From: JBGSLA01 sp965602785
GTDB lineage: Bacteria; Desulfobacterota; Desulfobaccia; Desulfobaccales; 0-14-0-80-60-11
Length of the DNA: 63,326 nt
NCBI GenBank assembly: GCA_965602785.1
Contig: CBFDAH010000002.1
Location: 1 to 63,326 of the forward strand
Direction of reading: 5' to 3'
Position numbers and translations under genes: made by a program. This document shows positions 44,361-54,688 of this stretch, piece after piece. The notes below the pieces were generated by a model. That model was not told where the DNA came from, did not search any database, and was given only the letters and a program-made list of their open reading frames with translations. The stretch's first letter is position 1. Every line of letters begins with the position of its first letter.

Positions 44361-44927
44361 TTACTTTAGAAGCCTGTGGCTCAGGAGGGCGGCCTTATCG
44401 GGGGACAGAAGGCTTAAAATTGCCCCCGCTTCCTTGCCTGGCAAGCACCGCAGCAGGCGCACCGCCTCCCCTTCCTCCATTTTTTCCAGAAGCTTGCCGG
44501 CCCGGTCCGGGGACATGGCCTGGAGGGTGGCCACCAGGTGCCGATTATGCTCGGTTTGGATGCGCTTTTCCTCTTCCAGGGACACCAACAACCGGTTTTG
44601 CAAGGTTTGCAGCTCCTTGAGGCGCTCCTCTACTTCCTTTTTTATCAGGGCCAACTGCTCCTCCTTGGCCGCAGCCGCAGACTCTCGGGCCAGGAGGGCC
44701 CGACGTTCCTTTTCCACCAGAGCCAGAAGCCGGGGCATAGGCTGGGCCGATTTAGGGGCAGCCGCAGCCTCAGTGGCAGCCTCACTCGCCTTGGGACCAG
44801 CCCAACTCAGCCACTGAGGAGGCGCCAGGAAGGCAGTGGAGATGCCAATTTTCAACAGCAGACCACCGATCAAGCAGCCTGTAAGATACTTCCAACCTGG
44901 TCCGCTAAGCGATGCAGCAGTATGCAT
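44361..44927 (-). CDS. MotE-like flagellar protein
   Basis: The 188-residue protein has one membrane segment (residues about 13-35), an Ala-rich linker, a coiled coil (about 75-135, EERLKELQTLQNRLLVSLEE) and a C-terminal helical part (ATLQAMSPDRAGKLLEKMEE) like the MgtE-N/FliG-type helical repeat. This is the layout of MotE, a periplasmic chaperone for MotC in Rhizobium, and similar genes stand after fliJ in many flagellar operons. In this species the role is inferred from position. Confidence 0.78.
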   Translation of the reverse strand: MHTAASLSGPGWKYLTGCLIGGLLLKIGISTAFLAPPQWLSWAGPKASEAATEAAAAPKSAQPMPRLLALVEKERRALLARESAAAAKEEQLALIKKEVEERLKELQTLQNRLLVSLEEEKRIQTEHNRHLVATLQAMSPDRAGKLLEKMEEGEAVRLLRCLPGKEAGAILSLLSPDKAALLSHRLLK

Positions 44928-44939
44928 ATCCCCCTCCTC

Positions 44940-45389
44940 TCAAGTATGGGACCACCGCGCCAGCACGATGGCTTCAGTCTGGTTTTCTAAAAATTTTGTC
45001 AATGCTCGGCGATACTCGGCGTATTTCCTCTCCCGCAGTCTTTCCAAAAGACGGCGTTCCTGATGGCAGCGCTGGAGAGCCAAGGTTTTCTCCTCCACCA
45101 CCTTCTCCTCCTGAGCCACCCGTTCCCGCCAGCTTTCCAGGGCCAGTTTCAGGTGCTCCAGGTAACTGAAGATCATCTGGTAGTCAGGCGCCTCCCAGTC
45201 CTGGGAGGTGGTCCCTTTAACCCGATCCAGGACCCGAGAAATATGGCCCTCGGTTTCGGTCTGGGCCTGGCGGCTGCGGGCCAACTGCTTTTGAGCTTGG
45301 GCCACTTCCAAGCGGGCTTGCTCCTCCCTCAGGTGCCGTACCTTGAGCACCGTCTCCAGGGGGAAGTGAAAACGTCTGCCGGCGCTCAT
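44940..45389 (-). CDS. fliJ: Flagellar export protein FliJ
   Basis: FliJ is the coiled-coil stalk of the export ATPase FliI and links it to the export gate FlhA. The 149-residue protein is one long coiled coil starting RFHFPLETVLKVRHLREEQA, as is typical. Its ATG overlaps the end of fliI by 4 bp. Confidence 0.88.
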   Translation of the reverse strand: MSAGRRFHFPLETVLKVRHLREEQARLEVAQAQKQLARSRQAQTETEGHISRVLDRVKGTTSQDWEAPDYQMIFSYLEHLKLALESWRERVAQEEKVVEEKTLALQRCHQERRLLERLRERKYAEYRRALTKFLENQTEAIVLARWSHT

Positions 45390-46717
45390 GAGACGAAGAT
45401 GGCCTCCAATTCCTGAATGGCCTGGGGGAGAGAAACCGCTTCGGCGCTATCCTGACGGAGATAGCGCTGCACGGCTTCTATCTTATCCAGGGCGTTGTCG
45501 ATCTCCGGGTTGCTGCCCCTCACGTAAGCGTTTATATTCACCAGATCTTCAGCCCGGCGGTAGGCGGCCAAAACCCGGATCAGGCTTTCCCGCAGGCGCT
45601 GATGCTCTGCCACCGCCACCTGAGGCATGAGACGGGAGATGCTTCCCAGAATGTCAATGGCCGGGTAGTGGCCTTGGTCGGCAATTTCCCGGCTGAGGAC
45701 AATGTGCCCGTCCAAAATGGCCCGGGTGGCGTCGGCAATGGGTTCCAGAAGATCATCTCCCTCCACCAAGACGGTATAGATGCCGGTGATGCTGCCCTTC
45801 CCCTGACAGGCGCCGGCTCGCTCCAGGAGTCCGGGCAAGCGGGTAAACACCGAAGGCGTATAGCCCCGGGCGGTGGGGGGCTCGCCAATGGCCAGGCCAA
45901 TCTCCCGGGCCGCCATGGCAAAGCGGGTGAGAGAGTCCAGGAGCAAGAGCACGTGCAATCCCTGATCCCGGAAGTATTCGGCTATGGCTGTGGCCAGATA
46001 GGCGCCTCTCAGGCGGGCCAGGGGCGGGGTGTCCGACGTGGCGGCCACCACGCAGGAGCGGGCCAAACCCTCTTCCCCCAGGTCATGATCCAGGAATTCT
46101 TTGACCTCCCGGCCCCGTTCGCCCACCAGGGCGATGACGCTCACGTCGGAACGGGTAAAGCGGGCCATCATGCCCATGAGGGTGCTCTTACCCACGCCGC
46201 TCCCGGAGAAGATGCCTACCCGTTGGCCCCGGCCCAGAGTGAGGAGGCCGTTGATGGCCCGAATGCCCACGTCCAGGGGGTTCCTGATGTTCTCCCGGGT
46301 GCAGGGATTCAAAGGTTTGGCATAGAGGGGGTAGGCCTGGGTGGCGTTTAAGGGACCCTTGTCATCCAGGGGCCTTCCCAGACCGTCCACCACCCGTCCC
46401 AGGAGGGTTTCTCCCACCGGAGCCAAGGCCTCCTGGGTCTTAAGCACCACCCGGGCCTGGGGTCTGATGCCCCGCACCTCCCCCTGGGGCATGAGGAATA
46501 CTTCCCTTTGGCGGAACCCCACCACCTCGGCGGTGATGGGCCTTTCCGGGGGGGGCATCTCGATTTCACAGATTCTACCCACGGCGCTCTCCGGTCCATG
46601 GCTGGTTATGACCAGCCCCACCATCTCCTGGACCCGCCCTGTGTGGGAATAGGGCGTAACCCTAGTCACGGCCTCTTTCAAGTGCGGCCAATCAATCGAC
46701 GGCGGGGTGTGCATCAC
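45386..46717 (-). CDS. fliI: Flagellar export ATPase FliI
   Basis: FliI is the hexameric ATPase of the flagellar type III export machine. The 443-residue protein has Walker A GSGVGKSTLMG (near 165), the family's ALVGERGREVKEF, Walker B LLLLDSLTRFAMA (near 250) and the conserved PPTARGYTPSVF. GTG at 46717 or ATG at 46714 is the start; it overlaps the end of fliH. Confidence 0.96.
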   Translation of the reverse strand: MMHTPPSIDWPHLKEAVTRVTPYSHTGRVQEMVGLVITSHGPESAVGRICEIEMPPPERPITAEVVGFRQREVFLMPQGEVRGIRPQARVVLKTQEALAPVGETLLGRVVDGLGRPLDDKGPLNATQAYPLYAKPLNPCTRENIRNPLDVGIRAINGLLTLGRGQRVGIFSGSGVGKSTLMGMMARFTRSDVSVIALVGERGREVKEFLDHDLGEEGLARSCVVAATSDTPPLARLRGAYLATAIAEYFRDQGLHVLLLLDSLTRFAMAAREIGLAIGEPPTARGYTPSVFTRLPGLLERAGACQGKGSITGIYTVLVEGDDLLEPIADATRAILDGHIVLSREIADQGHYPAIDILGSISRLMPQVAVAEHQRLRESLIRVLAAYRRAEDLVNINAYVRGSNPEIDNALDKIEAVQRYLRQDSAEAVSLPQAIQELEAIFVS

Positions 46718-47414
46718 CAGTCTCCAAGGTTTGCTGAAGCGCCGATCTTACCAGGGCCCAACGGGTTTCCCGGGTGCCGTCTACCTCCCCCCAGGCAGTT
46801 TCCAGGCGGAATCCTCCGGGCGTGATAGTGCCATCGGCTGAAAGTTCCACCCCCGGTGGCCAGGATTCCAGGTCTGCCTGTTTCAGGACCTCGTAGTCCG
46901 GGGGGCTCACCAGTAGCTTCAGCTCCTCTAGGTGGGCCACCTGTTGGAATCCCTCCTCGATGATCTGGCGGATGGCTTCCGGGTGCAGGCTAAGTTCCCT
47001 GGCCACCAGTTTTTCACTCGCCAGGAGAACCAGTTCCAGTAAAAGTCCCTCGCGTTGGCGGAAGAGGCTTTCCCGGTCCTGCTCCAAAGTGTCCACCAGA
47101 TGCTGGAGGCGCTGGATCACTTCCTCCAGCCCCCGCCACCCTACTTCCTGGCCATCTTTTTGGCCTTGTTGGAAGCCATCCTCATAGGCCTGGCGTTCAA
47201 TCTCCTGGGCCTTTTCCCGAGCCTCGGCCAGTATTTCCTCGGTCCGGGCCACCATTTCCTGATCGGTGAGAGGGCCGCCGCCCGGAGCACCATAGTCCCA
47301 GACCTGGAATTCCAGAGGGACAGGCGTGGGGTCAACCGGGTCATTTTCCCATCCAGTTAACTGAAATTCCTGGACTTCCTGGGGGTCAACTTTTTCCTGC
47401 TCAGATATAGACAT
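46692..47414 (-). CDS. fliH: Flagellar assembly protein FliH
   Basis: FliH holds FliI in check and links it to the C-ring. The 240-residue protein has an acidic N-terminus, a Glu/Gln-rich coiled coil (ILAEAREKAQEIERQAYEDG, GQKDGQEVG with FliH-type GxxxG spacing) and the C-terminal FliH/VATP-E domain. ATG at 47414 (MSISEQEKVD) overlaps the fliG stop by 14 bp. An in-frame extension to 47504 is antisense-free fliG coding in another frame and is rejected. Confidence 0.88.
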   Translation of the reverse strand: MSISEQEKVDPQEVQEFQLTGWENDPVDPTPVPLEFQVWDYGAPGGGPLTDQEMVARTEEILAEAREKAQEIERQAYEDGFQQGQKDGQEVGWRGLEEVIQRLQHLVDTLEQDRESLFRQREGLLLELVLLASEKLVARELSLHPEAIRQIIEEGFQQVAHLEELKLLVSPPDYEVLKQADLESWPPGVELSADGTITPGGFRLETAWGEVDGTRETRWALVRSALQQTLETGDAHPAVD

Positions 47415-48423
47415 CCTCGCTGCCTTTGCTGGACAAGACCAACTGGCCTTCTGCTTCCAACCGCTTGGCCACCTGGATAATCTTCTGCTGGGCGCCTTCC
47501 ACATCCCGGAGGCGGGCCGGACCCATGATCTCGAGTTCCTCCTGGAGCATCTCCGCCGCCCGGCTGGACATGTTTTGGAAAAACTTGTTTTTCAGTTCTT
47601 CCGTAGCCGCCTTTAGTGCCAGGGCCAGTTCCTGGGTATTGACTTCCTTGAGAAGGGCCATCAAGCCCCGGTCCTCCAATCCCAGGAGGTCTTCAAAGGT
47701 GAAGAGATAGCGACGAATTTCTTCAGCCAGGTCTTCATGGTCATCTTCTTCTAAACGTTTCAGGAGGTTAGCCTCTAGACTGCGCTCCATCTGGTTGAAA
47801 ATTTCCGCCACGGACTGGGGTCCACCCACAAAACGGCCCCCCACATCCTCCACCAAGGCAATTTCTTCCTTTAGGGCTGTGTCGATCTCCTCGATAATCG
47901 CCGGAGAGACTTGGTCCAGGCTGGCAATGCGCTGCACTACCTCAAGTTGGAGATTCTCCGGGAAGAGGGCTAATACCTGTCCGGCTTGCTGCCGCTCCAG
48001 GTGGGCCAACACCAAGGACACAGTCTGGGGGTGTTCATTGCGTAAAAAGGAAGCCACGGTGCGGGCGTCCAGTTTTTTGATTTTTTGGAAAAAATCCGGG
48101 GTGGTATCCAGATCTAAACTTTCTATTAGTTCCTCCTGGCGGCTTAGGTCCATGGAACGAGAGATGGTGTTTTTAAAAAATTGATCGCCCCGGACCACAA
48201 TGGCCTCAGGGGCTTCCATCGTTTGGATGAACTCCTCCAGTACGGTGGTCATTTGCTTGGTGGGAACGATTTCCAGCTTGGAGATTTTCTGTCCTATCAA
48301 CTGGACTTCCCGGTCTTCCAGGCGGCTCAGGATATCGCCGGCCTGACCCTCCCCCAGGGTAAGGAGGAGAATAGCGGCTTTTTCCATACCACTCATTCGA
48401 TCTGATTTGATAGGTGAGGCCAC
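47401..48423 (-). CDS. fliG: Flagellar motor switch protein FliG
   Basis: FliG is the C-ring subunit that touches the stator and generates torque. The 340-residue protein shows the N-domain (MEKAAILLLTLGEGQAGDIL), the middle EHPQTVSLVLAHL (the EHPQ motif) and the charged C-terminal torque helix (FFQNMSSRAAEMLQEELE). GTG at 48423 has AAGGAGAG 5-6 bp upstream. Confidence 0.97.
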   Translation of the reverse strand: MASPIKSDRMSGMEKAAILLLTLGEGQAGDILSRLEDREVQLIGQKISKLEIVPTKQMTTVLEEFIQTMEAPEAIVVRGDQFFKNTISRSMDLSRQEELIESLDLDTTPDFFQKIKKLDARTVASFLRNEHPQTVSLVLAHLERQQAGQVLALFPENLQLEVVQRIASLDQVSPAIIEEIDTALKEEIALVEDVGGRFVGGPQSVAEIFNQMERSLEANLLKRLEEDDHEDLAEEIRRYLFTFEDLLGLEDRGLMALLKEVNTQELALALKAATEELKNKFFQNMSSRAAEMLQEELEIMGPARLRDVEGAQQKIIQVAKRLEAEGQLVLSSKGSEDVYI

Positions 48424-48459
48424 AATGACTCTCCTTTCCGAATGGCGGACGGACCCCTG

Positions 48460-50118
48460 CTACTTCAAGTCTTTCTCATGGAGCCATAGGCGCAGGACCT
48501 CCACCGCCCGGTCCGGATGGTTGGATATGAGGTGGGTAACCTTATCTTTTCCGGACACTGGTTCTGGCAAGGCAGGAGGAGGTTGTCCTGCCTTCAAGGC
48601 CAAGGGTGTGGCGGCGGCCCCGGGGAGGGCGGCTTCATGGACCTCTGAGGCATGTAAGGCCGGAGGCGAGGGCCCTTCCAGAAGGGGAGGCCGGGTCGGT
48701 GTTTTCCGCTTCTTCATGAGGAACATCAAAACTCCCAGGACGAGAAGGAACAGCAAGCCGATTTTCCAGGAAAAACCCAGTCCTTGGGACCACCCATCCT
48801 CCGATTTGAAGGCCACCGTACCCTCTGCGGCTTGGACCGCCAGGGGCGCGCAGGTAATCTCCAACTGATCGCCCCGAGCGGTATTGAAGCCCACTGCTTT
48901 CTTGGTTAAATTGACGAATTGGCGCATCTCCTCCGGCCCCCGGGAAGTGAAGGTGCGTTTTTTGCCCTTGTAAATGCCATCCACCACCACCGCCAGAGAG
49001 AGGCGCTTTACCTTGCCGGGGGTGCCCACCACCTGACGAACCACCCGGTTGATTTCATAGTTGATCAGCTCCGAGGAGCGCTCGGAACCACCTCTGGAGG
49101 TGGTTTTGGAGCGGGTTGGGGCGGCCAGGGGCGGCGGCCCCTTTCCGGGGGGCGGGGGGGTTATGGTCCCCCGGCTGAGATTAAAACGGCCTTCCGGGTT
49201 GCCGCCTCCAAACCCCTTGGTGCTTCTCTCGAGGGTCTTCTGCTCACTGCGCACCAGCTCCCGGTTGGGAGTGAAAGTCTCCTCCCGGAGGTCGATTTTT
49301 TGGAAGTTCAGCTCGGTGGACACTTTTACGAAAGATTTGCGCGGGCCCAGCATTTTATCAAAAAGTTCCTGGACCTTGCGCTCGTAGTTCTGCTCTACTT
49401 GGCGCTGTAAGTCCATTTGCCCGGTGGTGAGGCCCATGGGGCTAAGCTGGTCCTGGGGCTTACTCAGGATACGCCCGTTGAGGTCCACCACGGTTATCTG
49501 GCCCGGGTGGAGGCCCGGCACGGCGCTGGCCACGAGGTTAACGATGCCGTCCACCTGGGAGGGGCTCAAGGTGCGCCCCGGGCGCAGCTTGACTGCTATC
49601 GAGGCCGTGGGCTTTTTCTGGTCTTCCAGGAACAGCGATTCCTTGGGGGTGACCACGTGGACCCGGGCTTCCAAAATGGCCGGCATGCCGGCGATGGTGC
49701 GGGCCAGCTCTCCCTGCAAGGCTCGCTGGTAATTGAGACGCTGCACAAAATCAGTAACTCCCAGATTCTGGCGGTCAAAAATCTCGAAGCCCACGCCCCC
49801 GCCTTTGGGTAGGCCCTCGCTGGCCAGGAGCAGGCGCAGTTCATACATCTCGGACTTGGGCACCAGAATGACGGTGCCATTGTTGTCCAACCGGTAAGGA
49901 ACCTTCTTTCCCTTTAACTTGACAACAATGTCTCCGGCGTCTTCCTGGGAAAGGTTGGTGAAGAGCACCCCGTAGTCCGTCTGGCCCTGGACGTAGAACA
50001 GGAAGCCAAGAGCCAGAATTATCGCGGCCATCAGGGCCAGGAGTATTAGTCGTTGGAAAGACGGCAGGGCCTGAAACCACCCCCCGATACTCGCTATAAA
50101 TCTTTTTATGGAGTCCAT
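48460..50118 (-). CDS. fliF: Flagellar MS-ring protein FliF
   Basis: FliF forms the MS ring in the inner membrane. The 552-residue protein has membrane segment 1 (residues 23-45), ring-building motifs (YGVLFTNLSQEDAGDIVVKL; GVGFEIFDRQNLGVTDFVQRLNY with a motif start near 110), a proline-rich periplasmic insert and membrane segment 2 near residue 445. The C-terminal tail, which binds FliG, ends with SNHPDRAVEVLRLWL. Confidence 0.96.
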   Translation of the reverse strand: MDSIKRFIASIGGWFQALPSFQRLILLALMAAIILALGFLFYVQGQTDYGVLFTNLSQEDAGDIVVKLKGKKVPYRLDNNGTVILVPKSEMYELRLLLASEGLPKGGGVGFEIFDRQNLGVTDFVQRLNYQRALQGELARTIAGMPAILEARVHVVTPKESLFLEDQKKPTASIAVKLRPGRTLSPSQVDGIVNLVASAVPGLHPGQITVVDLNGRILSKPQDQLSPMGLTTGQMDLQRQVEQNYERKVQELFDKMLGPRKSFVKVSTELNFQKIDLREETFTPNRELVRSEQKTLERSTKGFGGGNPEGRFNLSRGTITPPPPGKGPPPLAAPTRSKTTSRGGSERSSELINYEINRVVRQVVGTPGKVKRLSLAVVVDGIYKGKKRTFTSRGPEEMRQFVNLTKKAVGFNTARGDQLEITCAPLAVQAAEGTVAFKSEDGWSQGLGFSWKIGLLFLLVLGVLMFLMKKRKTPTRPPLLEGPSPPALHASEVHEAALPGAAATPLALKAGQPPPALPEPVSGKDKVTHLISNHPDRAVEVLRLWLHEKDLK

Positions 50119-50151
50119 ATGCCTTACTTGTAGAAAAGATCAGACACTGCT

Positions 50152-50442
50152 TTACATGGGCATGCGGCTTAGTTCCTCGTAAGCCTGGACAAGTTTATTG
50201 CGAACCTGTACCAGGACCTTGAGGCTTAGGTTCGCCTTTTCCAGGGCCAACATGGCTTCGTGGAGGTCAGTTTCCCCTAACAGAGAACGTTGGACCTGGG
50301 CGTCCGCCTGATGCTGCTGGCCGTCAACCTCCGCCAGGATTTGCTGAAAGACATTCTTCTGGCGGGAGGTGAGTTCTGTGGACGGCGATTCTCCCTGGGT
50401 AGGGGCCGTCATTATTCCGTTGACGAATGGGTTGACCTGCAT
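50152..50442 (-). CDS. fliE: Flagellar hook-basal body protein FliE
   Basis: FliE joins the MS ring to the rod. The 96-residue protein ends with the family hallmark ANLSLKVLVQVRNKLVQAYEE, with DLHEAMLALEKA before it. Length is typical. Confidence 0.92.
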   Translation of the reverse strand: MQVNPFVNGIMTAPTQGESPSTELTSRQKNVFQQILAEVDGQQHQADAQVQRSLLGETDLHEAMLALEKANLSLKVLVQVRNKLVQAYEELSRMPM

Positions 50443-50528
50443 GGGTATCTCCCTTGGCGCCCCTTAACCCGAATCAATAAAGGGGAGCGCTCCCTATAGT
50501 CTGGGTTTCAAACAGAAGTCGCGGTTCC

Positions 50529-50948
50529 CTAACGGCCGATTTCCAGGGCCTTCAAAGCCATGTTTTTCCCGGCCCGGAAGGCGGCCACGTTGGCGTCAAA
50601 GGCACGACTGGCCAGGACCATGCTCACCATTTCCTTCACCGGGTTGACATTGGGCCAGGTCACTATGCCGTTCTTGTCGGCGTCCGGGTGCGTGGGGTCG
50701 TACTCCTGACGCAGTCCTTCCCGGGTCTCCGCGATTTCGGCGACTTCCACCTTAGTGGGGGACTCCAGCAGGCTGGCAAAATCTTGGGCGGGCTGACTCT
50801 CCAGGACGACATATTTCTTGAGGTATGGCCCCCCCTGGGGGGTACGGGTGGCCTGAGCGTTGGCCAAGTTCTCGGCGATGACGTTTAGGCGCTGCCGCTG
50901 GGCGGTAAGGCCCGAGGCACTGATTTCCATGGTCCCGACAATTTTCAC
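50529..50948 (-). CDS. flgC: Flagellar basal-body rod protein FlgC
   Basis: A proximal rod subunit. The 139-residue protein has the rod N-terminus EISASGLTAQRQRLNVIAEN and the C-terminal NPVKEMVSMVLASRAFDANV region. Its start overlaps the flgB stop by 4 bp, so translation is coupled. Confidence 0.94.
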   Translation of the reverse strand: MKIVGTMEISASGLTAQRQRLNVIAENLANAQATRTPQGGPYLKKYVVLESQPAQDFASLLESPTKVEVAEIAETREGLRQEYDPTHPDADKNGIVTWPNVNPVKEMVSMVLASRAFDANVAAFRAGKNMALKALEIGR

Positions 50949-51328
50949 CCTCTGTCTCCCTCCACTACAGCTCTCAGCTGGTTTAATTTTTTAATGAGCA
51001 TGGTCACCGAGGCTTGGTAACCCAACTGGTTCACGGAAAGATTGACCATCTCCTGGTCCAGGTCGACTCTGTCAGCAGTTTCTTTGACCAGGCCGGCTTC
51101 GAGACCGGAACCCTTAAGATGTTCGGGGTTGGTCGTGGTCAGAATAACACTCGGCCTCCCCTGGAGGTGGTCTTTGAGCACCCGCTGGAAGTTCACCTCT
51201 TGCCGGGTATAATGAGGCGTATCCAGGTTGGCCAGGTTACCGGCAAGAATTTCCTGGCCCCGGCTCCGCCAGGTGAGGGCCTTTTCCAGGAGGTTTATGG
51301 TGCCATCGGGGAAGAGATCACCAGGCAT
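50945..51328 (-). CDS. flgB: Flagellar basal-body rod protein FlgB
   Basis: A proximal rod subunit and the first gene of the flagellar operon. The 127-residue protein shows EILAGNLANLDTPHYTRQEV (rod motif) and DLDQEMVNLSVNQLGYQASV. A sigma-54 promoter lies 64 bp before its ATG. Confidence 0.94.
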   Translation of the reverse strand: MPGDLFPDGTINLLEKALTWRSRGQEILAGNLANLDTPHYTRQEVNFQRVLKDHLQGRPSVILTTTNPEHLKGSGLEAGLVKETADRVDLDQEMVNLSVNQLGYQASVTMLIKKLNQLRAVVEGDRG

Positions 51329-51399
51329 AATTCCTACCTTGTCTCCTTTTGGGTAAAGATTGCCTCTTTTTTCATCTTATTCATTAAAGTTAGCAATAA

Positions 51400-52791
<1,392 letters not shown>

Positions 52792-52811
52792 GCAGTCATC
52801 CTCAACAAGAC

Positions 52812-54161
52812 TCAGGGGGAAGGTTCCTTCTGGAGGCGGGCCAGTTCCAGGTCCCCCATCCGCACCCGGGCCAGGCGCTGCCAGAAAAGGTCACCATGTT
52901 GGGCCAAAACATGGAAAACTGTCTGGGCGGCATCCAATTGACCCTCCCTCAGGCGGCTCAGTCCGAGGCGGTCCTGGTAAAAGGGGGTCAGGTTCCCGCC
53001 GGCCGACTTCTCGGCCATCATCTGGTAAACTTGGGCTTCCCGGGAAAAGTCGCCCTGGGTCAAGTAGCGTCGGGCCAACGCGGCCTGGAGGCAGCGGTCC
53101 AAGGGGGCCGGCCACGAGTTTTGCCAAGCCTTTGCCAAAGCCGGTGTCTGTATCTTCCGTTCCGCAGCGTTGGCTGCCTGGGGCAGTAACCACGGTAGCA
53201 GGGTCTCACCCGCGGTGGTGGCCCAGCCGACGGAGAAGGACAGGCCACCGGCTTCCCGGCAGGCCAGCCAGGAGTGCAGGAGAGACTTTTTCTCTTCTTT
53301 ACCGGAGGGCTCCTGGTGCCAAGTGTCGGTGAGCCCCTGCCAGCCCCGGGACAGCCAGGCCAGCTCCAGGGAATTGCTTTTAAGCCTGCGCTGCCACTGG
53401 AAAGTGTGGTGTTTGCCCCACCTGGTTAGCAGGGCTTGGGCTTCTTCCAGGAGGCCGTGATCTTTCAGGATGTCGGCCAACAGCAGGGCCGCCTCCGGGG
53501 ATTCACTACCTTGGGGCTGGAGATGCCACAGCTCCAAAACCTCTTCCACTAAAGAGAGGGGAGGGCTGACGGTGGCGCGCACCTTTTGGGCCACGGCCCG
53601 CCATCCCGCCCTGAGGGGCTCCTGCAAGGTCTCGGGCGGATTTCCGGGGGGCAGGGTCGCCACTTTTTCCAGGAAAAGCCGCAAAGCCCGGACCGGATCG
53701 CTGTGGGTCAGGTCCCGGGAGAGCTCCAGACGGGCCGCAGTCAGGCGGACCCTGGCCGCCTCCGAAGTCCCGGATTGCAGACAGGCGAGGAAGGCATACA
53801 GTTCCACGGCTTTTTCCTGTTCCCCCTGTTGTTTCGCCAAGTTCGCCAAGGTGAGGAGGGTGGCCTGCCGCTGGGGGGCTTGGGGAAAAAGATTCACCAG
53901 GGCCCACCCGGATTCCCAGGCCGCGGCCAACTCCCCCGCCTTTTCCTGGGCTTTTAATCTCTTCCAATAGGCCTCCGGCTTCAGGGACAGGGGTCCGGAG
54001 GTTTTGGGGGCTGGCGATGTCGAGGGCTCGGTGGCAGGAGGGGAGGCCGGGCGAGGGAGGGGTAGACCGACCCGCCGGTGGGCGGCGGCGTCCAGCGCCC
54101 ACCCCGTGCACATCACCAGGCATACCAAAGTCAGGAGGGTGCGCCACCGCCCCCCGGGCAT
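52812..54161 (-). CDS. Exported TPR-like protein, unknown
   Basis: The 449-residue protein begins MPGGRWRTLLTLVCLVMCTG, a signal-like segment ending near ALDAAAH. A Pro/Ser/Thr-rich spacer follows, then degenerate TPR-like helical pairs over residues about 60-440 (AALLLADILKDHGLLEEAQALL is one). I do not know the family. The start at 54161 abuts the previous gene by 1 bp and has a 20-bp gap to the sigma-54 activator, so all three should be co-transcribed. A role in flagellar or envelope assembly is likely from this setting. Confidence 0.75.
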   Translation of the reverse strand: MPGGRWRTLLTLVCLVMCTGWALDAAAHRRVGLPLPRPASPPATEPSTSPAPKTSGPLSLKPEAYWKRLKAQEKAGELAAAWESGWALVNLFPQAPQRQATLLTLANLAKQQGEQEKAVELYAFLACLQSGTSEAARVRLTAARLELSRDLTHSDPVRALRLFLEKVATLPPGNPPETLQEPLRAGWRAVAQKVRATVSPPLSLVEEVLELWHLQPQGSESPEAALLLADILKDHGLLEEAQALLTRWGKHHTFQWQRRLKSNSLELAWLSRGWQGLTDTWHQEPSGKEEKKSLLHSWLACREAGGLSFSVGWATTAGETLLPWLLPQAANAAERKIQTPALAKAWQNSWPAPLDRCLQAALARRYLTQGDFSREAQVYQMMAEKSAGGNLTPFYQDRLGLSRLREGQLDAAQTVFHVLAQHGDLFWQRLARVRMGDLELARLQKEPSP

Positions 54162-54162
54162 C

Positions 54163-54525
54163 TCAGCGTCCTCCGCTCTGGCGCTGGCGATTGAGTTCTT
54201 CCAGGAGGTGGATGATCTTTTCATTCTGTTGAATAAGGGTGAGGTTGGTCTTGACCATAAACCGCTGGGCGGTGGCGATCTGTTCCAGGAATTTCTGTTG
54301 GGGATCGCCGGTTACCACCTCTGAGTTCGCCAGCTTCTCCATGGCCTGAAAAAACTCCCCCGAAAGAACCACATAAGGGGTTTTATATGACATGGACCCT
54401 TCCCCGGCAGATGCGGGAGGGCTTCCCCCCTGGGCCGGGAGAACGGCCACCGACATAATTAGGGCCATGGTCAAAAAAAGCTCGAACCCCTGCCAGGAAC
54501 GCAGCCACTGTCTGTTTTTCGACAT
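54163..54525 (-). CDS. Small exported protein, first of a sigma-54 operon
   Basis: The 120-residue protein has a signal peptide (WQGFELFLTMALIMSVAVLP, cleavage near PAQG). It is mostly helical afterwards, with a predicted coiled coil at its C-terminus (LTLIQQNEKIIHLLEELNRQ). I do not recognise it. It is the first gene behind a strong sigma-54 promoter and precedes the TPR-like gene by 1 bp. Confidence 0.75.
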   Translation of the reverse strand: MSKNRQWLRSWQGFELFLTMALIMSVAVLPAQGGSPPASAGEGSMSYKTPYVVLSGEFFQAMEKLANSEVVTGDPQQKFLEQIATAQRFMVKTNLTLIQQNEKIIHLLEELNRQRQSGGR

Positions 54526-54549
54526 CTCGTTTGCCTCTCGCCTTCAGAG

Positions 54550-54565
54550 AGCAAGAGGCGTACCA
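54550..54565 (-). promoter_or_regulatory. Sigma-54 promoter of the secreted-TPR-activator operon
   Basis: On the minus strand TGGTACGCCTCTTGCT has GG-N10-GC spacing and differs from TGGCACGN4TTGCT at one conserved position only. RNA would start near 54539, leaving a leader of about 14 bases that contains GAGAGG. Confidence 0.85.
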
Positions 54566-54672
54566 ACCAGGCAGAGTTGGACCTGGTTCGAATAAGATGC
54601 TGATATTTAATGATAAATAAGAAAGAGAGAATGAGGCGCTTCAGGCGGGCGTCAACGACAAGGAAATGCTTT

Positions 54673-54688
54673 TGTCATTTTTTTGACA
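54673..54688. promoter_or_regulatory. TGTCA-N6-TGACA palindrome, site 1 (enhancer candidate)
   Basis: TGTCA and TGACA are separated by six T. The site is centred about 140 bp upstream of the predicted start of the sigma-54 operon, the usual distance for an enhancer-binding protein. An identical-architecture site precedes the response-regulator gene (56132). Confidence 0.6.

Noticed and set aside
54586..54600. GGTTCGAATAA as a tRNA T-arm
   Set aside because: No acceptor or anticodon stems can be built around it; no tRNA was found elsewhere either.
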